A DNA stretch of 64,000 nt from Flectonema sp. DT1601 (Eukaryota > Euglenozoa > Diplonemea > Diplonemida > Diplonemidae). The stretch spans positions 807,433 to 871,432 of the forward strand of contig OZ025825.1 in NCBI GenBank assembly GCA_964019425.1. Reading direction: 5' to 3'. Below, piece by piece: positions 20,336 through 29,765 of the stretch; the first letter of the stretch is position 1, and each line of letters begins with the position of its first letter. The translations under genes and the position numbers were made by a program. The notes under the pieces were generated by a model, which searched no databases, was not told where the DNA came from, and was given only the letters and a program-made list of their open reading frames with translations.

Positions 20336-23300
20336 ATGAGTGATAGCGAAGATGACCGCAAGCACATCGATCCGAGTGAGGAGGTCGATGTCGGAGAAGA
20401 TCCATTCAGCAAACCAGCACCTCCAAAACCTAAGAAAGTTGAGGAGGAAGTTGAAGAAGAGAAAGATATCTCTGTTGAACAACCAGAACCAACTAAAGCA
20501 CCAGTAGAATCAACAATCCAAAGAGAAGAACCTGGATCAAGAGAAGGAACCATTAGAGTTGCTGATCCGATTGTAGAGGCAGTTGCGGGAATTTCAAAAT
20601 TCCAATTCAGAGTAACCGATCCAAAGATGACAATGCCAGAGAAAGCAACCGACCTTGGATATTGGATTTATCACGTAGTCACTAAATGTGAACTTCCAGG
20701 ATGGGGAAAGAACCTTCGCGTCCCTCGCAGATACAGCGACTTCGTCTGGCTACGTGACGCTGTCTGCTACGACAACGCTGGTTGTATTATACCTCCTCTT
20801 CCTGAGAAGAATGTAAAGGGGCAGATCGAAAAGATTGTTCTCAGTGACGTATGTCTTTTAAAAGTTTTCTTCATCAAAACCTATCCAGTTCGGTAAGTCA
20901 AATAAAAACAGGCTGATCTTTTGTCGTACCGTCAGCGTGCGATGACTAAATTTCTTTCAGCACTCGCTGTTCATAAATACGGAAAGGAAAGCGAACATCT
21001 TCGGGCTTTCTGTGAGAAGGAAACAAGTGATTGGGAAGCATACAAAACTAGTCACAAGAGAACAGTTGAAGAAAGAACTGCAACTACTTCAGGTGGAGCT
21101 ATGTCAAGTATGGTTCAGAAGGGTAAGGAAGGATGGTTTAAGATGTGGAAAAAGAAGGGAGCCGAACAGACTGCCACTGCCGCGGTATGTGTTTCGTATT
21201 AGTTTGAAGTCTTTTAAAACTCATCGGTCGCAATGGTTGGGAGGCACCCTCTCAAATGGTGCAAAGCTCCCCGCTGGTCGTACCGTATAGCAAGTTGATA
21301 GGGTTCTTCGGGACCTTGTCATGTTACGTATATTCCATATTCCAACTTCTATGCTCAGTTGGGCTATTATGAAGTTTGGGACAACCATGCGTGATACAGT
21401 TTTTTTGAATATTGCTTGTTGTCGGAAATACAATTCCCTTTTACACGCACATGGGGGTTTGTGACGAGGGAGGGTGTTCCCGATGCCCTCAGTGACTCAA
21501 ACCATGTGCAAGACTTGTTCTTTCCCCAAATGAGATTGGATTTGAAGAACTAAAATACGATAGTTAAAACCTTCTCTTTGTACTCTCCCGATGAGAGATT
21601 CCCTTTACTGAAGTACATTTGAGAAAAAGATGCCAACGACATCTTTTTCTCAATAGCCCACGGGATCTTTCCTGTTGCGACTGAAGTGGTGCAGCTGGAG
21701 GTCGTCCAGCTATCTTCCCCCCTGGACGACTACTTGACTTACTTCACCATCAGTCCACCAGTCGGGTTTGTTGCAGTTGGTGATGAGCCATTCTAAGCTT
21801 TTTCGTAAAGCTAGTCCTCCATCATTTGCACATGGCTGCTGCTGAATGGGCAGTCGTTGAACATGGGATTGCTGTTGCTGCATCATTGCCTCCATTATCA
21901 TTCTTCCGTCTGGAATATCCGCACTAACGAGGCTGCAGTACTCGAAGCTCTTATCAGGGAATACCCTTTCCTTCCACAACTTATCCCACTAGCTGCACCA
22001 GCTGTTCGGCCAAGACATTGTCTGGCTTGCAGGTCCTAACTCTGGAGTCTGCGAACACGATCGACTTGGTCCTTTGCAACAATCCAGCACATGGGGGTTT
22101 GTGACGAGGGAGGGTGTTCCCAATTCCCTCAGTGACTCAAACCATGTGCAAGACGCTAATGATTTAAGCAAACTCTTCATCTTCCTGGAAGGAGGTTGTC
22201 TATTCCCCACCTCATTCTCTCACAGTAAGGATGATTTTAACCGACTCCTGAGTAGCTTTTCGCTGCATTGCAGATACTGATACGAGTCAAAAGTGCAGGA
22301 TCAACCACCTGAACAAATTCTGTTTGCCTTCTCGCTTGAGTTGTCTTCTGTCTTGAGCCTCTTCAAAAGGAGTATTGCACGCCGCCTCCGACTAACCCAT
22401 TTGGAGTGATAACGGTGACTTGTCCTCTCCAAGACTTCGATAATTTATTTTTGTTCAGATCTCCAACTCGGTCGCAATGGTTGGGAGGCACCCTCTCAAA
22501 TGGTGCAAAGCTCCCCGCTGGTCGTACCGTATAGCAAGTTGATAGGGTTCTTGCGCTCGCTCCAGTGCTGAATTAGCTGTCTGGCCGACGTATATTACTT
22601 TGCCGTCGGAGCGCCTAAACAGTGCATAGATTACACCGCGAGAAGTGCGGGTTGTTTTCCGCGGATTTTACGACGAGAGAAGTTTCTTCTTAGAAATGAC
22701 ATCCTTTGCCTATTGCAGCTCAGGACCTTGTCATGTTACGTATATTCCATATTCCAACTTCTATGCTCAGTTGGGCTATTATGAAGTTTGGGACAACCAT
22801 GCGTGATACAGTCTTTTTGAATATTGCTTGCTGTCGGCAATACAATTCCCTTTTACACGCACATGGGGGTTTGTGACGAGGGAGGGTGTTCCCGATGCCC
22901 TCAGTGACTCAAACCATGTGCAAGACTTGTTCTTTCCCCAAATGAGATTGAATATGATGAGGTAATCTCTTTATGTAACTGTCTTGACTGGAGGTTGTTT
23001 TGATTTGGTTAAGATAAGATCACAAGAAGGATGTGAAAGCTAATTCCCTTTTACACGCACATGGGGGTTTGTGACGGGGGAGGGTGTTCCCGATGCCCTC
23101 AGTGACTCAAACCATGTGCAAGACATCTCGTACTGAATGTGATGTGATGTTCATTAGTCTTCAGTAGTGAATAATATTAAAACAAAACAAACAGGAATCT
23201 GAAAAGAATCTGAAGCTCGAAGATCGTAAAACATACGCCAAGAACATGGAGGATGCGCTCAGTCTCGCGCAGGACAGATTAAAACGTCACATCGACAACA

Positions 23301-23854
23301 GAACTGGTATTTCAAAATCTTTGTCTGAGTTGTCGTCCTTTCTCTGTTCGACTGGTGAGTTGGAATCTACAGCTGATCAGAATTTAGGTTCTGATTTGAA
23401 GAACAGCGGAACGTACACCAACCTCCTGAGTAAACTTGCACAAGCTCAGGCTGCGAAGGAAAACATGCAAGTACTCGAAGTACTGAAGTACTACATTGGT
23501 TGTTATGTTGCTATCAAAGAAGAAATCAGAAGAATTCAAAGAATGCAAGTCACTATGAAAGTTTGTAAAGAAGATGTCGATTCAGCAAACGCAGCTCTTA
23601 CGAAGGCTGCCGGTACAAAGATGGCAAAGGCAGAACAAAACAAGGGAATTGCAGACCGTAAGTACAAAGACGCCAAAGAACGCTATGAAAAAGCCTGTAT
23701 CCTCTTCGACGAGGAATACGCTGATTTCCACGCGAACAAGAAAAGAGACTTTAAAAAAGTTCAGCAGACATTCGTCCAGCTACAAATTCAGTTTGGAAGA
23801 CAAACCGAAAAACTTGACCACGCTCCTATCCAGCCAGCTGTCTTTGGCCAATAG
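20336..23854 (+). CDS. PX-BAR sorting nexin, SNX1/SNX2/Vps5-like (3 exons)
   Basis: A retromer-associated sorting nexin that binds endosomal phosphoinositides through its PX domain and bends membranes through a BAR domain. Exons are 20336-20848, 20912-21184 and 23195-23854. All junctions are phase 0 with GTATGT donors and ACAG acceptors, and the product is 481 residues. An acidic, Pro-rich N-terminus is followed by a PX domain (about residues 90-200, with 'RVPRRYSDFVWLRD' and 'PPLPEKN'), then the BAR region to the C-terminus 'PAVFGQ'. The start is the ATG of MSDSEDD, 20 bases after a CAG. The second intron is about 2 kb, far larger than any other here, and is filled with repeats and transposon remnants. 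Confidence 0.9.
21224..21514 (-). repeat. Composite dispersed repeat, copy lacking the GIY-YIG core
   Basis: Modules A (21224-21308), B (21311-21447) and C (21448-21514) recur at 22468-22552, 22723-22859 and 22860-22926. Here A and B are directly joined, with the 170-bp segment that encodes the GIY-YIG motif in the other copy missing. Confidence 0.85.
21448..21514. repeat. 67-bp imperfect palindromic module, copy 1
   Basis: Begins CACATGGGGGTTTGTGAC and ends GACTCAAACCATGTGCAAGAC, so its ends can pair as a fold-back. Other copies lie at 22088-22154, 22860-22926 and 23058-23124. Confidence 0.85.
22088..22154. repeat. 67-bp imperfect palindromic module, copy 2
   Basis: Same module as 21448-21514 with a few substitutions (CAATTCCCTC for CGATGCCCTC). 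It stands alone without modules A and B. Confidence 0.85.
22468..22926 (-). mobile_element. Composite dispersed repeat containing a GIY-YIG endonuclease remnant
   Basis: On the minus strand the stretch around 22480-22665 translates to 'GVIYALFRRSDGKVIYVGQT' followed by 'ANSALERAQ', the GIY-x-YIG core with the conserved Arg region of these nucleases. It ends soon after at stops and has stops upstream, so it is a fragment. GIY-YIG domains occur in Penelope-like retroelements and homing endonucleases; the parent family cannot be decided here. Modules A, B and C of the repeat flank it. Confidence 0.65.
23058..23124. repeat. 67-bp imperfect palindromic module, copy 4
   Basis: Same module with one G for A change, preceded by a short piece of module B (AATTCCCTTTTACACG). 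Confidence 0.85.
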
Positions 23855-24488
23855 ACAACTATTGGTTTTGTTTGGGACTTCTAACTTTATAATAAAATAA
23901 TCGTCAAAAGGCCATTTCATTGTAGGCCTTTGTACCAACACATCTGATTGTCTGCAGGGATGTTTCGTCATCTCGTTGACGTTGAGAAGAGCTTTCCCTG
24001 ATGGAGTGTTCTTCAATTCGTGTTTTTAAGTTATCTGAAGTAAGTTGCGCGCAATAACTTTGAAGCCGCAGCCAGCAGAACGCTTACCTCTCTTGTATGT
24101 GTGAATGAGTTCTGAACTGAATTTGCAGAAGGAAAAAAAAAAAAAAAATAATAATAACAATAACAATAACAATAACAACAACACGCATTCGTAGTGCGCT
24201 GAGTTAAAAATCTAATTTTACGAAATTTTGTGTTCAGAGAGGTTTAAAAAGGACAAAAAAAAAAAAAAAGAAGAAAAGAATATAGAAAAAGAAGAAGAAA
24301 GAACTTCAGCTCCCTACAAAAATAGGATTCGAAAATATGAATGATTCTTGCTCAATGTTTGGTGCTTTATTTCAACTCAAATAGAAGTCTTCATGTGTCA
24401 TCCCCCGACCTGAAGTCGAGTCAAAGAGTCGCAAAGAAAATTGTTATCTTTTTTTCTAGTGTTCTATAGTAAATATGAGTTGGAATGT

Positions 24489-24531
<43 letters not shown>

Positions 24532-24726
24532 CCCCGAATTCCCCCCCGCTGCGTGAGGATTTAAGAAAAAAAATAAAAAAAAAAAATGAAAAAAAAATAG
24601 TAGTTACTGTCTTGTAATGAAATGTTGTTTGACACCCAAATCTGAGCTAATCATTTCCGGAAAAGTAAATTTTATTTTTTTATAAAGGAAAAAAAAAAAA
24701 AAAAAAAAAAACACACATCTAAAAAA
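23855..24726. other. Intergenic, low complexity
   Basis: A/T runs up to about 34 bases and an AAT/AAC microsatellite near 24150-24180. No gene is seen. Confidence 0.6.
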
Positions 24727-25383
24727 ATGTTTCATCGAACAGTACTTCGACTTCACAAACAGCGAATAGCAGTATTCGGAGCAACGATGGATCCTCCAAC
24801 AGCAGGTCATATGTTGTGTATTGGTGAACTAATTAATGGAAAGCATGCTGACAAAGTCTTAGTCGTCCCTTGTGGTGATAGAGAAGACAAGTTAACTATG
24901 AGTAGATACCATCACAGGTTGGAATTAACTGAGCTGTCAGTGAATGGATATTTTGGAAAGACAGATAAAATAGTAATAGAGGACATCGAACGTGATCAAC
25001 CAAAAGGGTTTGCGACTTATGATTTATTAAAGTTACTGTCGACTAAGTATAGCGATTCTAAATTATCATTTATTGTTGGATCCGATTGGTTAGAAAACAG
25101 TTCATCAATTGTTGAATGGCCATCTTTAGAAGGAAAGACTGGAGATAAACTTATTGCGGAATTCGATTTCACTGTCGTTCCGAGACCAGGATACCCTCAT
25201 CCATCATCTCTTCCTCTTCCAAGTGATCGATTTAAAGTCGCTTCTGACCTGATTGGAGCACCTCTCTCATCGACGTATATCAGAGAGAGCATACGCAATG
25301 ATACATCGATATATGGACTTGTTCATCCTTCTGTGATTAAATATATTGAAAATCATAATCTCTATTCACCTTTAAAGTGTTAG
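24727..25383 (+). CDS. Nicotinamide/nicotinate-nucleotide adenylyltransferase-like enzyme
   Basis: A predicted enzyme that joins nicotinate or nicotinamide mononucleotide to ATP to make the NAD precursor or NAD. The 218-residue protein has the nucleotidyltransferase signature 'GATMDPPTAGH' (residues 18-28, family pattern GxFxPxHxGH). The phosphate-binding second motif 'SSTYIRESI' begins near residue 181. Between them are 'RLELTELSV' and 'SFIVGSDWL', as in NadD/NMNAT proteins. Thr takes the place of the usual first His of the H-x-G-H element (PTAGH), which is worth noting. The ATG follows an A-rich leader. No pyrimidine-AG acceptor is obvious, unlike its neighbours. Confidence 0.8.
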   Translation: MFHRTVLRLHKQRIAVFGATMDPPTAGHMLCIGELINGKHADKVLVVPCGDREDKLTMSRYHHRLELTELSVNGYFGKTDKIVIEDIERDQPKGFATYDLLKLLSTKYSDSKLSFIVGSDWLENSSSIVEWPSLEGKTGDKLIAEFDFTVVPRPGYPHPSSLPLPSDRFKVASDLIGAPLSSTYIRESIRNDTSIYGLVHPSVIKYIENHNLYSPLKC

Positions 25384-25729
25384 AAGTACTCTGACTACTG
25401 TAATTGAATACAACAACAAGGGAGTCTATCCTATCCATAAGTAGGGAAATATAATAAATATTTTCCAGACTGAACTGCAAATAGCTTTGTAACCAACACC
25501 CACTAACACATAAATAACACAGCAAGTCAACGTGCTGTAGTTTTGTTTGTTTTGTTAAGAGCGATGCTTAAGCACCTCTAAACCGATTTAAGATCTGCGA
25601 CCGAAGATGCAACACTTTGCTCCTCCTTTCCTCGTATTGTGTTGCTTTGATTTGAGGTGCTGATGATGGAATAGCTCACAAGTTTTAAAGTTTATTCTCG
25701 TTACCCCCATCAGAGCTTCTCACCACAAA
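25384..25729. other. Intergenic, upstream of the first L3 gene
   Basis: No gene. It ends with a pyrimidine-rich tract and CAG at 25711-25713, from which point the sequence is identical to the second L3 copy. Confidence 0.6.
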
Positions 25730-26914
25730 ATGTCTCACCGTAAGTTCGAAGTACCACGTCACGGTCATTTGGGTTACCTCCCACGTAAGAGATGTCGTCA
25801 CATCAGAGGACGTGTCAGATCATTCCCAATTGACGACGCTGCTCAGGAGCCACACTTGACCGCGTTCATGGGATACAAGGCGGGTATGACCCACATTGTC
25901 CGTGAGCTTGACAGAGCTGGATCCAAGATGCACAAGAAGGAGGTCTGCGAGCCAGTCACCATCCTTGACGTCCCAGAGATGGTTGTTGTTGGTATCGTCG
26001 GATACAAGCCAACTGCCCGTGGTCTCCGTGCCGTCACCACCGTGTGGGCCCAGAAGCTTGGAGAGGCGATGCTCCGTCGTTACTACAAAAGCTGGTTCTC
26101 ATCGAAGCAGAAGGCTTTCACCAAGTACGTTGCTGACTACGAGAAGAACGCTGCCAGCAGAGAAACCACCTTCGGACGCATGGCCAAGCACGCGACCGTT
26201 CTCCGTGTGTTGGCACACACCAGCCCAAGCGCCTTGAAATTGGGAAGCAAGAAGGCTCAGGTCTGTGAGATTCAGATCAACGGAGGAGACATGGCGCAGA
26301 AGATCAAGTACGCCCAGTCCCTTTTGGAGAAGAAGGTGACCGTTGACCAGGTTTTCACTGAGTCCGAGAGATGTGATGTTATCGGAGTCAGCAAGGGTCA
26401 CGGTATGGAGGGTGTGACCCACAGATGGGGAGTCAGCAGACTTCCAAGAAAGTCTCACAGAGGTCTTCGTAAGGTTGCCTGTATTGGAGCATGGCATCCT
26501 TCCAGAGTCTCGTACTCTGTTGCCCGTGCTGGTCAGAACGGATTCCATCACCGTACTGAGTTGAACAAGAAGATTTACAAAATCGGAGTTGAGGCTGCCA
26601 AGGCTGAGAACGGTAACGCCACCACCTCAATCGACATCACCGGAAAGGACATCACTCCATTGGGAGGATTCCCTCACTACGGAGTTGTTAACAACCAGTA
26701 CGTCATGTTGAAGGGTTCATGCCCTGGACCAGTGAAGCGTGTCATCACCCTTCGTCGTCCACTTGCCCCACAAACCAGCAGAGCTGCTCAGGAACAAATC
26801 GACTTGAAGTTCATCGACACCTCATCCAAGATGGGACACGGTCACTTCCAGACCCAGACTGAGAGAGCAAAGTTCATGGGACTCCGTAAGAAGGACATCC
26901 AGAAGCAGGCATAA
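25730..26914 (+). CDS. RPL3: 60S ribosomal protein L3 (uL3), copy 1
   Basis: A core protein of the large ribosomal subunit that reaches the peptidyl-transferase centre. The 394-residue product starts [20 protein letters not shown], the hallmark N-terminus of uL3. It contains the conserved '[16 protein letters not shown]' and the histidine-containing '[20 protein letters not shown]' loop. Length is normal for the family (about 390-405). Codons end strongly in C or G, as expected for a highly expressed gene in an AT-rich genome. It is intronless. The encoded protein is identical to copy 2, with only a few synonymous changes in nearly 1.2 kb. Confidence 0.97.
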   Translation: MSHRKFEVPRHGHLGYLPRKRCRHIRGRVRSFPIDDAAQEPHLTAFMGYKAGMTHIVRELDRAGSKMHKKEVCEPVTILDVPEMVVVGIVGYKPTARGLRAVTTVWAQKLGEAMLRRYYKSWFSSKQKAFTKYVADYEKNAASRETTFGRMAKHATVLRVLAHTSPSALKLGSKKAQVCEIQINGGDMAQKIKYAQSLLEKKVTVDQVFTESERCDVIGVSKGHGMEGVTHRWGVSRLPRKSHRGLRKVACIGAWHPSRVSYSVARAGQNGFHHRTELNKKIYKIGVEAAKAENGNATTSIDITGKDITPLGGFPHYGVVNNQYVMLKGSCPGPVKRVITLRRPLAPQTSRAAQEQIDLKFIDTSSKMGHGHFQTQTERAKFMGLRKKDIQKQA

Positions 26915-28167
26915 ACACTTAGCTGATGAGGTTGGTGTTGTGGTATGTAATCCGTCACATTTATTTAGATCTAGTCTTGCCCCTCCCAGCCTCCACATTC
27001 GGAAGAAGGCTATGACCAAAGTTAGCGGGACCAACCACTTGCTCTGGGGTACCTCGGTAGCGTTCAGCAGTATTGTGATCCGACTCGTGGATCTCGCTTC
27101 CATCAAATATGTAATCCGTTACATCCACAGCCGCGTTACCAATCCAAGGGGAATGGTCCTCACATAAATCCTTCGACGTACTAGCTAACAGGCCAGAACC
27201 GAGAAAAAACCCACATACTGATGCGTTTGCCATGGCTTGCAAGTCTATACTATATATATATAATAATGTACTCCATTGTGTAGTATATTATGGTTGCTAT
27301 CTTAGCTATTCTATAACGGAGCTTTATATTTTGTAATTTTTTTTAATTCCAAGATTTAACCTTCATTACTTACTTTAGTATTATAAAGGTTTATTACTGT
27401 TTCTATTGTGAAACTTATCACCCTTTTGGGTATGCCCATTCTCAACCAGGTATTTGGTAATCACGTTAATCTCTTATATAATTCTCTCTGAGTTGGGTGA
27501 TTCACGGTTTAAACTCGTTAGACCTTACGATACGGTCGTTCTTTTTTTTTTTTTTTTTGCATTTAACAAAGTATTGTAGGAACGAAAAATAATGTTGGGC
27601 AGCACACGTAAACCTCCTTTAGTTTTATCAGTTTAAGTCGGTTCACGGGGGGTTTCGTGACACAAACAAAAACATCACAACAAAGTGTTCTTTTGACTAA
27701 TAATAGTTTAAGATAAAAGTCAATTTTTTTTTTTTTTTTTTTTTAAAATCTATCTTAGATGATAAAGTGAACAACAAGTTCTGAAAACAAAACAAAACCA
27801 AAACAGTACCTCATTGTGAAGTGCACAAGTAGTCCGCTGTAAACAATGGCACATAAAGCCGCAGCGGGGGGGGTGGTAAGCTCTTATGAAAAGAAAACAT
27901 TAAAAAAAAAAACATTCAAAAAAAATAAAAAGAGTCTTTGATATCAGATAATGTAAAGCGTCACCCAACAGTTATTTATTATTTCCTTCTTCAGGTGAAC
28001 TGATGACTGATATCAGTTGTCAGGTTGTGTTGTTCAGGTGGCTCTCATTACGGATCTGTTATTGTTGTCGCTTTGTAATGATGTCACGTGGTAAGATGCG
28101 TCCACTTTGTTACTCTCTGTTTTCTTGTTGTATGCTCATTCTCTTCCCCAGAGCTTCTCACCACAAA
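26915..28167. other. Intergenic between the L3 copies
   Basis: The first 34 bases are still identical to copy 2, then sequence diverges completely. A minus-strand open frame (27233 to 26961) encodes 90 residues of non-repetitive protein-like sequence ('ENDIFDGSEIHE'-like acidic stretch) that I do not recognise; it may be a transposon or gene remnant. The rest is AT-rich with T runs. Confidence 0.45.
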
Positions 28168-29352
28168 ATGTCTCACCGTAAGTTCGAAGTACCACGTCAC
28201 GGTCATTTGGGTTACCTCCCACGTAAGAGATGTCGTCACATCAGAGGACGTGTCAGATCATTCCCAATTGACGACGCTGCTCAGGAGCCACACTTGACCG
28301 CGTTCATGGGATACAAGGCGGGTATGACCCACATTGTCCGTGAGCTTGACAGAGCTGGATCCAAGATGCACAAGAAGGAGGTCTGCGAGCCAGTCACCAT
28401 CCTTGACGTCCCAGAGATGGTTGTTGTTGGTATCGTAGGATACAAGCCAACTGCCCGTGGTCTCCGTGCCGTCACCACCGTGTGGGCCCAGAAGCTTGGA
28501 GAGGCGATGCTCCGTCGTTACTACAAAAGCTGGTTCTCATCGAAGCAGAAGGCTTTCACCAAGTACGTTGCTGACTACGAGAAGAACGCTGCCAGCAGAG
28601 AAACCACCTTCGGACGCATGGCCAAGCACGCAACCGTTCTCCGTGTGTTGGCACACACCAGCCCAAGCGCCTTGAAATTGGGAAGCAAGAAGGCTCAGGT
28701 CTGTGAGATTCAGATCAACGGAGGAGACATGGCGCAGAAGATCAAGTACGCCCAGTCCCTTTTGGAGAAGAAGGTGACCGTTGACCAGGTTTTCACTGAG
28801 TCCGAGAGATGTGATGTTATCGGAGTCAGCAAGGGTCACGGTATGGAGGGTGTGACCCACAGATGGGGAGTCAGCAGACTTCCAAGAAAGTCCCACAGAG
28901 GTCTTCGTAAGGTTGCCTGTATTGGAGCATGGCATCCTTCCAGAGTCTCGTACTCTGTTGCCCGTGCTGGTCAGAACGGATTCCATCACCGTACTGAGTT
29001 GAACAAGAAGATTTACAAAATCGGAGTTGAGGCTGCCAAGGCTGAGAACGGTAACGCCACCACCTCGATCGACATCACCGGAAAGGACATCACTCCATTG
29101 GGAGGATTCCCTCACTACGGAGTTGTTAACAACCAGTACGTCATGTTGAAGGGTTCATGCCCTGGACCAGTGAAGCGTGTCATCACCCTTCGTCGTCCAC
29201 TTGCCCCACAAACCAGCAGAGCTGCTCAGGAACAAATCGACTTGAAGTTCATCGACACCTCATCCAAGATGGGACACGGTCACTTCCAGACCCAGACTGA
29301 GAGAGCAAAGTTCATGGGACTCCGTAAGAAGGACATCCAGAAGCAGGCATAA
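28168..29352 (+). CDS. RPL3: 60S ribosomal protein L3 (uL3), copy 2
   Basis: The same 394-residue protein as copy 1, with all uL3 signatures. The two genes match from the CAG at 28149 through 34 bases after the stop, with about four synonymous differences, then diverge. Identity therefore starts at the presumed splice acceptor. I start it at the ATG shared with copy 1; an upstream in-frame extension is unsupported because it diverges from copy 1. Recent duplication or gene conversion is implied. Confidence 0.97.
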   Translation: MSHRKFEVPRHGHLGYLPRKRCRHIRGRVRSFPIDDAAQEPHLTAFMGYKAGMTHIVRELDRAGSKMHKKEVCEPVTILDVPEMVVVGIVGYKPTARGLRAVTTVWAQKLGEAMLRRYYKSWFSSKQKAFTKYVADYEKNAASRETTFGRMAKHATVLRVLAHTSPSALKLGSKKAQVCEIQINGGDMAQKIKYAQSLLEKKVTVDQVFTESERCDVIGVSKGHGMEGVTHRWGVSRLPRKSHRGLRKVACIGAWHPSRVSYSVARAGQNGFHHRTELNKKIYKIGVEAAKAENGNATTSIDITGKDITPLGGFPHYGVVNNQYVMLKGSCPGPVKRVITLRRPLAPQTSRAAQEQIDLKFIDTSSKMGHGHFQTQTERAKFMGLRKKDIQKQA

Positions 29353-29765
29353 ACACTTAGCTGATGAGGTTGGTGTTGTGGTATGTGATGTTTGTTATAT
29401 TTAAGAATCTCAAACAGCAAAAATCTAATATCACTTCAAACAGTTCTACATGAGGACAGCCTACCTGTTGCTATCGCATTTAGTCATTAGCTAAAATCTC
29501 CTCTCCAAAAAAAAAAAAAAACTTTTTTCATTCCGCGGACCCCTCCAGAGGAGTTCGATTTGCATTTTTTTTCCATTTTACTTTTCTTCGCTCGATCAAA
29601 AACAGGATATTGTACTCTTGATGGTTTCTTTATATTATCTTCTTGTACAGGTTGAAGGAAAAACATAAAGTAAAGAAGAAGAATTATTCTAATTTAGTTA
29701 GTTGGTGTTTGACTTCCCAAATAATTAGAGATTTTGTTTCATCAGCAGGACGACGAAAACATAAA
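29353..29765. other. Intergenic between L3 copy 2 and the LRR gene
   Basis: No gene. Possible acceptors end at 29650 (TTGTACAG) and 29748 (CAGCAG). Confidence 0.5.

Larger units (their letters stand above)
21185..23194 (+). other. 2-kb intron packed with dispersed repeats
   Basis: The donor GTATGT and acceptor AAACAG are normal. The intron holds two copies of a composite repeat (21224-21514 and 22468-22926) and two extra copies of its terminal 67-bp module. It also holds a GIY-YIG nuclease remnant and other minus-strand coding debris (for example 21710-22210). All other introns in the window are 63-123 bp. Confidence 0.85.

Noticed and set aside
21185-23194. CRISPR-like array from the four 67-bp repeats
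   Set aside because: Spacing is irregular, repeats are part of larger mobile modules and the setting is a eukaryotic intron.
28003-28167. 55-codon N-terminal extension of L3 copy 2
   Set aside because: It is absent from copy 1, lies upstream of the shared acceptor-like CAG and is unlike any L3 N-terminus.
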